Below, piece by piece: positions 55,931-64,000 of a stretch of 64,000 bases of DNA. Under the pieces are notes generated by a model. That model was given only the letters and a program-made list of their open reading frames with translations, searched no databases and was not told where the DNA came from. Within the stretch, counting starts at the first letter, position 1, and every line of letters starts with the position of its first letter. The stretch spans positions 124,001 to 188,000 of the forward strand of contig NADL03000599.1 in NCBI GenBank assembly GCA_002205965.3, read 5' to 3'. A program made the position numbers and the translations under genes. Origin of the DNA: Kappaphycus alvarezii. Taxonomy: Eukaryota; Rhodophyta; Florideophyceae; Gigartinales; Solieriaceae.

Positions 55931-58900
55931 TCTCTCCCATTCCCAACTAGAAGCAAGATCCAAACCCCAAGGAAAAACCTCGTAATATTCGCGACAGTCC
56001 CTCAACAAAAACGTTGGCTTCTTTCCGCACTATCTCCCAGTAAGGATACGGCCTCATGTCGAGCTTCATCTTCAATTAAAGCATAAATCTTTGCGATATA
56101 CGCATTTTTAAGTTACACAAAAAGGATTCAGTGAGGCAGATAAAATATCTGAATATTATAAACCAAAAAATAAATGCGATAAAGCCATTAGAAACAGATA
56201 ATAAACTTCAGGACCTCAGAAATACTGAAAAAGTAATCTGAAAACGCTATATAGTTCTAGAACTAAATATGTTGCGGAAAAATCCCTCAATGAGCTGGCT
56301 GAAGTAGATGAGGCTGTCATTCCGATCCATGAGAACTACACCCGACCTGCTTTTATGTTATCTTTTGATGAAAAATGGATGAAAAGCTCTTTTCAGTGAG
56401 AATAAGTAATTGCGTAAATATTCTATGAAATAAAGAGTAGACTGTCCAATTACAATAACAACTTTTAATTTTGAACGAGAGAAAGCTCTTTCCACCGAAA
56501 ATTACATCACGATGGACAATATTGGTAACCTTAAACGTAATTTAGAGTGAGATACACCAAAGTTTAGGCCCATATAGTTGCAAGAGGTAAATTGAAGAGC
56601 ATAAGGAAGTTTTACGTCGATACTCAATGTGTTGGTCGTCTGCATGGAAATTGTAAGATTTTTTTTGATCTTATCCTGTGTTTGATTGTTTCGTGGAAAA
56701 TGTGGAAGTTGAAAAGGCAATTTTTGCATCAAAAAACATACTAAATTCTCAGCCTGGATTTGATTCCCATTGCATATACGATATCGATATTGGTAATGAC
56801 TAAAATGTTTCTATTGATGGGAATGTTTTATAGATTACGACAGAAAATGAAGCTTTCGTAGTAGTTTAGTAATTGTGCGAAAGCCGAAAATAATGTTGAA
56901 GCTGCATGAAATCAATGAGGGCGTGTGCAGTGAGAAATTATATCCCTTCGATGTGTGAATTATATTAGTTCCTTTTTAAATGGTAAAATTCCTCCTGCTT
57001 GAAGCTTCCTAATTCAAAGTAATTCGAAAAAATCTCGGAGTAAGCCACATTCCTATGTTTCATGAAAATTGAAATTCATGGGGATTTTAAATCTTCATCG
57101 AAGACTGTTTGCATGGAAAATAATTGATTCTGAGAACATAAATGAACCGAAGAAGTTTGGAACTCTGTTTTCAATGGGAAATGCACTGTCTGAAAAATTG
57201 TAAATCTTAAAGCCAAAGAGAAGTATAGGATTGGAGCGAGGACATATCTCATCATGTTCGAATCCTTTTTGTCACATTGAAGGGTTCATGATACCGGAAA
57301 ATCATCAGCGATTTCACTTCTTGGATAAATGTTACTTCTGGAAACCTATGTATTAGAAGGCAAGGCGTTATTTGATTAGCTATCTGATAGATCCAAAAAA
57401 TTCAGAAAGTAGTGATATGTGCTGATCTTTCTGCAAATTACTATGTTGACTGGGCTAGGGATGGTGATCCACGCAACTCGGATATGAAATCGCGCTGCTG
57501 CTCGTTGGGACATGTTTTGTCCGGAAATATTACAAAGAAGACATGCCAAGCTCTATAAAAATCAGAACTGGAGTTTATCTCTTTCTACACAAGCATTTAG
57601 AGTCATAGTTGAATCATGGGGAATACTTACTGAGATTTCCCTCCGTTATATAAACAGCAAAAAAAAAATTCAGGAAATTATGGGCACTATCGATCAAAGT
57701 ATCAAAGTAACAGTTCTTTTCATGACAGGCCAATTAATATCGAATATAAACACGTTAGGGAATTATTCCATACTAGGGATACTAAGTCGAATTATGTCCC
57801 TTCGGAAGATTGAAAGGAAGATTTGTTGACCAATGCGTTGCACTATAAAAGATCTCAAGAGCCGTCACTGAGACGTACTAAACGTTATAGAACTCAACCA
57901 GAGGAGATGTGTGGGAGTGAGATGATGAATCTTGTTCGTCGTTAAAAGTTGCTATTCTAGTAATCAGACACCGAACTACTTGCCCACCCTGTGTCAAACT
58001 GTCTTCAAGATTGAAATAGCTTAAATATGCTGTTATTATTTTGGTGGATGTGGTAAAGCACCTATTCTTATCAAACAGCATCAAGTGGTGAAATGCATAG
58101 AATTTCCATTTAACCTTACTTTCCAATAAATTAAGGGAGTAGAGCGGAACATATTATAGATTTATTTACCCGTCCTTGTTTGAAAAAATGTTGTAATTGA
58201 TAATTATTTGCGCTCCAAAAAACCCCCACAGGATGAGTTTTATTTTCTTTTCTGCCTAAAATCTCACTAAAGAAAATATTTTCACTTTATGAAGTTGAGA
58301 TTCACATAACTTTATATATATGCGCTTCATCAGTTCCTTTTACTTCAAAATATGTCAACAGACTATTAAAATTCACCGCTTGAGAACCAGACCCCAAAAG
58401 TTTTCTATACAGCGACGTTTTTTTTCAGATTTAAAGTTAATAGACATTATTTCTAATATTTTTAAGTATTTCTGATCTACAAAAGCTTTATTTAACGACT
58501 GGACGAAACTGAAAGCTTAAGATGTGAATTTCTCTCACCCTTTATAAATAGGCAATTATATAGTTGCAGTGCTTCAAACTCACGTTACCCAGCAGGAGCA
58601 ATAGGTTGCTCAGGATTATCAACAAATTGAATACTTCCTAGGGGTCTCTAAAATTTTGAAAATAATCTACTAAATACGCTCATAATTTATAATACCTTTA
58701 ATACTTTTCTAAACATTTTCGGTATAAGTTTATAATTACAACAGATGTCAGTACTCAATTGCAAAAGCTAATCATGCGTTAGGCCATATTAGTACAGTAA
58801 GATTACAATAGAAGGAGAAATAAGAAACAGATCAGATAACTTTCAAATATTAAAACCGTTTCAAGTATTAAAAATTCAATTACAAAAGTTAAGTAAAAAT

Positions 58901-59950
58901 TGAACTTTAGGAAAGGAATGTATTACGCGACTTTATTCAAAGTGTCTTACCAAAATCTTACAGAGAATTAAAAACGGATTCCTCTGATTTTTATTGAAAT
59001 TTATTACAAAGAATCGAGATGGAAAATTGTTTCACTACATAAATGGCGTGAAAATTATAATAGAAATGATATTGAAGTGATTTGAACCATTATGCCGCCG
59101 CGGATATCGCTGCATGGCTTGTATATATTAGCAAAAAGGCTTTTCCGGGGTTTACCGGTAGATCAATTCGAGTTTTCATATAATCAAAAGACATTTTGTG
59201 TAAAATTTGTTATATCTGAAGAACTTGAAGTAAATGTGAGAACAAAACGGTAAAATGATCAAAGTTTGACTGAAAATGGGAGGGGTACAGTTTACTTACG
59301 AAAATGACACTTGGAAAAATATTTATACAGAATAGAACCGCTCAAATAAATTTGTGGTCGTATATTGAATATTGAATAGAAAATGAATTAATAATTGGTA
59401 GGGCTTGCTTATTGATGCCAGGCTGATATCAGATTGAGACGAGGAAGGTTGTTGAGTGATTTGAAGCCAATCAAATGAAGAAAAGATGAATTGTTCGTGT
59501 TTAAAAACAACTTTCAAACTGCGTGATCACCAGCTGCACACAATCACCTGAGACAGCAGTAGTTTACTGGTGCGGTTATTGTGACTGATGTTATACCCTC
59601 TGGATTCGGTCTTTTTCCCTAGCTAGTCTTATTTAACTACAGCATGTACCACAAATCTCCCATTTGCATTCTAATGTATTCAAAGTAGTCGCAACGACAG
59701 TCATAGTTTCCTTGCTTGACGCATATTAATTGCATTAGGCAATGGACACATTGAGAAGTTCGCGCTGCCGTAAATGTTCACATTCAAATACAATTCCGAA
59801 CGGTCGAGAGTCGTGCACAAACATTTTCAGTGATGGGAACCATGAACATTCACCAACACACCCCAAAGTTTACTCACTCTCAAGACGGTCGGTATATTGG
59901 TCGAAATTTGCAGCGATAAAAGATCAACAGAAAATAAAAACTTAATGTAG
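55931..59950. other. second AT-rich block: decayed copia and nothing else clear
   Basis: Apart from the RNase H relic at 57412-57930, weak copia-like scraps occur on the plus strand (YVAEKSLNELAEVDEA near 56270, HIVARGKLK near 56580, SFLNGKIPP near 56970). From 58 to 59.9 kb there are only short ORFs and A/T-rich sequence. Confidence 0.5.
57412..57930 (+). pseudogene. copia RNase H, very old copy
   Basis: One phase carries the whole series: VICADLSANYYVDWARDGDP (the DADWAGD block), SRCCSLGHVLSG, a TAA, SELEFISFY (the EAEYI block), several stops, FHDRPINIEYKHVREL, YVPSEDXKEDLLTNAL (the VPTEDQxADxLTKAL end). At least five stops lie inside. Its survival in an AT-rich block shows that at least part of such blocks is decayed retroelement. 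Confidence 0.75.
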
Positions 59951-60054
59951 CGGACTGATAGTAGTAGTTTCAGCACTACGTTAGTGCTAGAATAGTAAAC
60001 GCATGGTGCATGCCGCATTTCATCACGCTCATGAGCTTTTTCAGCAACAATTAA

Positions 60055-60592
60055 GGTACCTGAGAGGATGTGCGCAAGACCCATTGCTCTGGGGAAACAG
60101 TCATGTGCCCGCGCATGAGGTCAAAGAGATGGCGGGTATTGACAACTTTCGTCATAAAATCCGCCGGGTTGTTCGCCCCATACAGTGCGGGATTCCATTG
60201 ATCTCCCTCTTCTTATACGACTCTCTGATAGCTGCCAGATCAATCATAAACCTTCGCTCTGCGCTTTACGAGTTCCTTGTAGCCATGTCGAAGAGACCCT
60301 TGCTGCCCGTCATTACTTGCAACCGAATGGTGCGTTTAGTGATACGTTCCAGATCATGACGAGTGGTGAAGCCAGCGTCAAACCCGGCAATCAAAGCCAT
60401 TAGTTTACCAGCCAGACTTGAATTAGTGATCCCTCTACACTTAGCGCTACTGTAGTCTGGTATGTTAGCCTTCCCGCTTCCATCAACAAGAGCAATCACG
60501 AACCCTGTCTGGCTAGATAAGTCACACTTATCTGCAAGCCCAGCGTCAGTGAACACCACGAGAGACGTAGTGTTGAGATCCAGCTTCGGCAC
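60055..60592 (-). pseudogene. copia (second lineage) RNase H
   Basis: 60592-60266: LVVFTDAGLADKCDLSSQTG, FVIALVDGSGKANIPDYSS, GKLMALIAGFDAGFTTRHDL. The D, the SS and the (E to K) LAGKL blocks match this RNase H type; the usual Glu is Lys here. After a break the end reads NPADFMTKVVNTRHLFDLM and stops near 60055. Confidence 0.85.
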
Positions 60593-60599
60593 CTCGATC

Positions 60600-61210
60600 C
60601 CAGCATACGGAGACTTAGGAACATTACTTTGTTAATTGCTCGCACACCTTCCTTGTTATATGATCCTTTTGTGATCTGCGCGAGTTTGGCAACAACACAT
60701 GCGATATCTGGAGGGGTATTACAGAGCCATGAAAGCTTGGCACGTGTAGATCTGAAATTACTGAACGAAGCATCCTTGTATAGCTTAGAAAGCTTCCTTG
60801 CATACTCCCACTGGCTCAGAAGAAGGGCATCACCTTTTTTATCAACATGAATCCCAGCAAAAACAATCCCTTCAGTAACCCTGTCCTTACACCGGAACCG
60901 ATCCAGGGTTTGTGAGGTTAGATCCCAAAACTCCTGTGTTCCACACTATAGAGTTTCATCCACCGCGATACCTGAAATACCAATAAGACTTCCTTCACAT
61001 TGCTTACCGTAAAGACTAAAGTCCCCGATGGATGGATCCATGCCCAAATCTGCTGCGTAGTGAGTAGCGTTCGTACTCCCCAATAGTCACCACTCTCTGC
61101 TAGCCCATACAGTGGCTTGAGCAATCGCAGAACCTTACCATTCGAAAGTCCAAGCTCCTTTGGCGGCTTCGGGAAAATTTCGCGCAATAGTAGAGACTCT
61201 GACTGAATTT
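60600..61210 (-). pseudogene. copia (second lineage) RT, C-terminal half
   Basis: 61187-60918: REIFPKPPKELGLSNGKVLR, LLKPLYGLAESGDYWG. Behind it, in other phases, come weaker pieces of the thumb and connection down to 60.6 kb (SQWEYARKLSKLYKD). No intact YxDD was found by eye. Confidence 0.8.
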
Positions 61211-61312
61211 ATGCTCGCGTGATATCATGTGACCACACACGAAAATCATGTGCTGCTGTAAGTGACAAGATTAGGCGTAGAGAACGTTGATGTAGCGTCG
61301 TCGAGTCATGCA

Positions 61313-61834
61313 TCAGGCTATACTTCTATCGATCCGTGTGCCCCTGTAATACCATCCTCGCTTTGACCTTCTCAGCTTAGTTCCAACATTCTTCAATGCC
61401 TGAATGACACGAGTACCCATAACGTTGGCGTTGGGTGGAAACTGAGACTCATTTGTGATCTCCCATACCCCCATCTTGATCCGTCCGTCAAGTTCTGTCC
61501 TCACAGCACCCTTTGAGCGCGTTTCCTGAAGTCTCGGGTCTTCTGGTGCGATTAAGTCAGTTACTGTAATGCAGAAATTCCCGCCCGGATCAGTATCAGA
61601 GGCAAAGATAGACCCTTCCGACTCGTAACCGGGGATGAAGTCCAAATCACGAGGATCATCAACTTCGGAATCATAATCTGGAAACCCGTAAACCTCACTT
61701 GATTTCTCGCTATCAGGACTCTCGACGTCTGCGTTGCCTGCCACACGATCTTGTGAGGTATCGACGCCGCTTAAAATTTTCTTTTTGACATTGGACGCTT
61801 TGAACTCCCTGGGCGCCCCGTTTTCGTCCGCCAA
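61313..61834 (-). pseudogene. copia (second lineage) integrase tail and RT N-terminus
   Basis: A 173-codon ORF: ADENGAPREFKASNVKKK finishes the integrase beta domain, an acidic linker follows (PDYDSEVDDPRDLDFIPG), then ELDGRIKMGVWEITNESQ and ANVMGTRVIQALKNVGT, the start of RT. It is one of the longest intact pieces of this copy. Confidence 0.85.
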
Positions 61835-61865
61835 CGTGACTACCTTTCCCTCGACCTTGATTACC

Positions 61866-62520
61866 TCAAAATGGACCAGTCCAGCGACTGCTGCTTGGTT
61901 TCCGGCCTTTATGCCATACCAGTACCAGATCGCCCTCGACTATAATCGACGCTATAGCCCCGGATTTCCTCCTTTCTAAGATAGTATGGAGGCGCAATCG
62001 GGCTGTGATGTGCTCCATCTCCTGTCTGGCAGTCTGCATCATATTCATTCGTGCTTCCTGATCAGACAGACCAATAGATCAAGATTGCATCCCTGGCACT
62101 GCACCGAAGACGAAGAGGCTAGGGACGAGACCTTCGAGCCCCATGGTATCGTTCATTGCTTCCATCGCTAGAGCCAAGACTAAACCCAAGCTATGGCCGG
62201 GATGTTCCGCGAGAACCTTGTGAAAAATCCGACGTAGAGGGTCGCGATAGCGTTCCCCGCTCCCATAGAGTTGGAGCTCTCGACTGGTGCTATCTTGACA
62301 GCCACCACAACTTCCGACGATAAACTATTCCAAGCCTTGGATGTGAACAACGACCCGTAGTCTGCTTTTAGGATATCTGGAAATCCTGTACAAGTGGACA
62401 CCCAGCAGCGGATGAATGCGTTCCATACAGTCTCCGTGGATTCACCATCCAAGAAACGTGCTGCGGAGTAGTGGGCATCGGCATCAACTACACACAGGAG
62501 GGGTTTCCTCTGGATCTACA
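61866..62520 (-). pseudogene. copia (second lineage) integrase core and C-terminal domain
   Basis: 62452-62180: DGESTETVWNAFIRCW, GFPDILKADYGSLFTSKAW (second catalytic Asp), KIAPVESSNSMGAGN (catalytic Glu in VESSNS). The preceding phase has AHYSAARFL after the first Asp. 62048-61866 continues QTARQEMEHITARLRLHTIL and GDLVLVWHKGRKPSSSRWTG, the beta domain. Confidence 0.85.
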
Positions 62521-62532
62521 TAAGATCTAGTA

Positions 62533-63160
62533 TCACCATGCGGTTAAAAAAATAGAGTCGAGGATTGTAGCGCTGAAACGAAGCGGCCTGGGGGAGTGAA
62601 ACTGGCAAGCCCTGCACTGCCGACTCATTTCTTTGATTAACTTCATACTTTCCTTGGTGGCATGTTCTGGCTTAGCACGCTTGATCAAGTTAAACAGCTT
62701 TTCATTTGCCCGATTATAAAAACCATGGTGCATCTTACGAATACCAGCAACTTTGGAGAGAATCTGTGACTCCCATTCGAGGTATACGTGACCAGCCTTC
62801 TAGTGAGCGCTATAATCCATCCTGCTTTGTCGTGAACGAGTAGATCCTTGACATTATTCACGTATATACCGAATTTTTCTAGGGCATCAAGGTCAAGTAA
62901 CATCGGAATGTTAAAGATGACGACGTAGACTCGTACCTGAATGAAGGAATGCCCTGGTATAGAGATACGATCCACAATAGTCCCAATACTAGACGTTGTC
63001 TGTCCCCCAAAACGGAACACTCTGTTGGACTTTCCGAGCTTGAAGGGAAAATTCATGAACTCTGCATAAGCTCTCGCCTGAGGTAGTCCGCACACGGAGG
63101 TTGCAGCGCCAGTATCCAGACATATAATTCAGAAGTGAGGTGCGTAGATGAGTTTGAATT
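62533..63160 (-). pseudogene. copia (second lineage) protease and pre-integrase zinc region
   Basis: 63095-62685: MCGLPQARAYAEFMNFPF, FRFGGQTTSSIGTIVDRI, YVVIFNIPMLLDLDALEKFG, the C-terminal half of the protease; the catalytic region lies just upstream around 63100-63160. 62733-62533: HHGFYNRANEKLFNLIKRA, CRACQFHSPRPLRF, the H..H..CxxC zinc domain. Confidence 0.75.
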
Positions 63161-63163
63161 GAT

Positions 63164-63861
63164 TCATAAGATCGGTGCATCATCGGGGATCTCTGGAGCA
63201 TTTGGCATCGTGTCCGCGTCGGTGGAGCTTCTAAAAATCAGCACCTCATCAACATTTTCAGGATCTATGTTGGACTCATGTACGCCTGGCTCTTTTCCAT
63301 CGTTGTTCGCATATTGTTGAACGAGTCCACTGTCCTCACTTTTGATTCCTGACCCTTCGAAAGGAGGGCTCGTTAACGTTGCAAGACCTACTTCAGCCTC
63401 CTCAACAGATTCCTTACTGTAGTCGATCTCGCTATTAGTCTTGTCCATGAGTAATTACTCTCAATCCTCTCCGCACTGTACCTCTAGTTCATCGATGACT
63501 TTGATTTCTTCTGAGAGCGAAGTTACTTCGTTAGTTGCTTTAAGGGCCTTTGCACAGTCCCTTGTGTAATCCTGGCGTTTCGAACAACTTTGGAAATCAC
63601 TACTCTTAAGCCCGCGACGACCACACCCAAAACAAAATCCGGCAAAAACCTTAGATGGCCCATGTCCGAGTGGTTTATGATTGTGATTTTCCTTTGCCTT
63701 ACATACATGTCCCCGAAACAGACCCCTTTGTCTCGAAGGCTCTTGTCTCCTACCTTGTGGTTGAAAACGCGGAGACACCTAGGCTTTTTAACTTTGTCCT
63801 CCTCGATAGCCTGCGACTTGAGGACAGCATATATCTGGGCGAAGTCAATCTCGTTGGCCAT
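63164..63861 (-). pseudogene. copia (second lineage) gag C-terminus and acidic linker
   Basis: 63861-63461 in two phases: ANEIDFAQIYAVLKSQAIEE, then CKAKENHNHKPLGHGPSK and FCFGCGRRGLKSSDF (a zinc-knuckle-like CxxC with the later His/Cys less clear). 63448-63164 is an acidic linker (SKESVEEAEVGLATLTS, DPENVDEVLIF) leading to the protease. Confidence 0.65.
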
Positions 63862-64000
63862 TGCAGTAGTGGGCCGGCATCATCTGTAAAAACGTACTGC
63901 ATTCCTCAACCAACGCTTCTGATCTCGGTCAGCTTGCCTTTCCTTCGGAACGAGGTTCAAAAGCTTAATGATTATCTCGCGTAATGCCTTTAAGCCAGCT

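Larger units (their letters stand above)
59950..64000 (-). mobile_element. second Ty1/copia element, 5' part outside window
   Basis: Minus-strand order from the window edge: gag zinc region, protease, pre-integrase, integrase core and C-terminus, RT, RNase H, pol end near 60055. The protein style (kPLYGLaESGdyW, GFViALvDgSGKAN) differs from the copy at 1-3600, so this is another lineage. The LTR was not delimited. Confidence 0.9.

Noticed and set aside
1-64000. tRNA genes and CRISPR arrays
   Set aside because: No cloverleaf with A and B boxes and no regularly spaced direct repeats were seen; the 78-bp units are tandem without spacers.

Overview
This is a eukaryotic nuclear window dominated by transposable elements in many states of decay. 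Only one ordinary host gene can be named with confidence: a single-repeat MYB of the SHAQKYF type at 32625-33786, GC-rich and with at most one short intron. Its variant THAQKYQ motif, the poly-Ala and poly-Gly runs, and the mix of copia, gypsy, PIF/Harbinger and LINE-like elements fit an alga. A multicellular red alga is my best guess, but that is weakly supported. No tRNA, rRNA or CRISPR array was seen.

Layout. 1-3600: plus-strand Ty1/copia element cut by the window edge, with gag, protease, integrase, RT and RNase H recognisable but full of stops. 4200-19500: a long AT-rich block without long ORFs. Its minus strand between about 4.8 and 12.4 kb nevertheless holds many protein-like frames broken by one or two stops, some flanked by good splice-site matches. 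19725-24163: a PIF/Harbinger DNA transposon with matching terminal inverted repeats, a plus-strand accessory ORF and a convergent minus-strand DDE transposase. 24958-26371: a 5'-truncated LINE-like ORF with a zinc motif and a nuclease-like C-terminus. 26.4-32.6 kb: no recognisable gene, and many palindromic TACAGTAC motifs. 32625-33786: the MYB gene. 33.8-38.9 kb: unrecognised ORFs only.

38945-53959: the most structured part. Two minus-strand Ty3/gypsy elements of one family lie end to end. Element 2 (43282-53959) keeps gag, RT, RNase H, integrase and a further ORF after integrase, and carries a nested plus-strand LINE-like element at about 45.4-48.7 kb. Element 1 (38945-43267) has the same LTRs, gag and 3' ORF but no pol. 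Each is bounded by TG..CA-type LTRs of about 300 bp and by the tetranucleotide GTAC (one of the four flanks reads GTAG). Because two copies are present, later insertions can be read by comparison: a 540-bp insertion with short inverted repeats inside the gag of element 1, a 490-bp insertion inside its 3' LTR, and about 770 bp inside a 78-bp repeat array of element 2. An inverted LTR copy (53964-54188) abuts element 2 head to head.

54.5-59.9 kb: a second AT-rich block with small protein-like fragments and a very decayed copia RNase H (57412-57930). 59.95-64.0 kb: a second, different copia element on the minus strand, running out of the window through RNase H, RT, integrase, protease and gag.

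The elements form a nested, layered record. The AT-rich blocks look like the oldest layer, and the GTAC-flanked gypsy pair looks younger. All reading is by eye: frame interruptions were followed codon by codon, but no alignment or database search was run.
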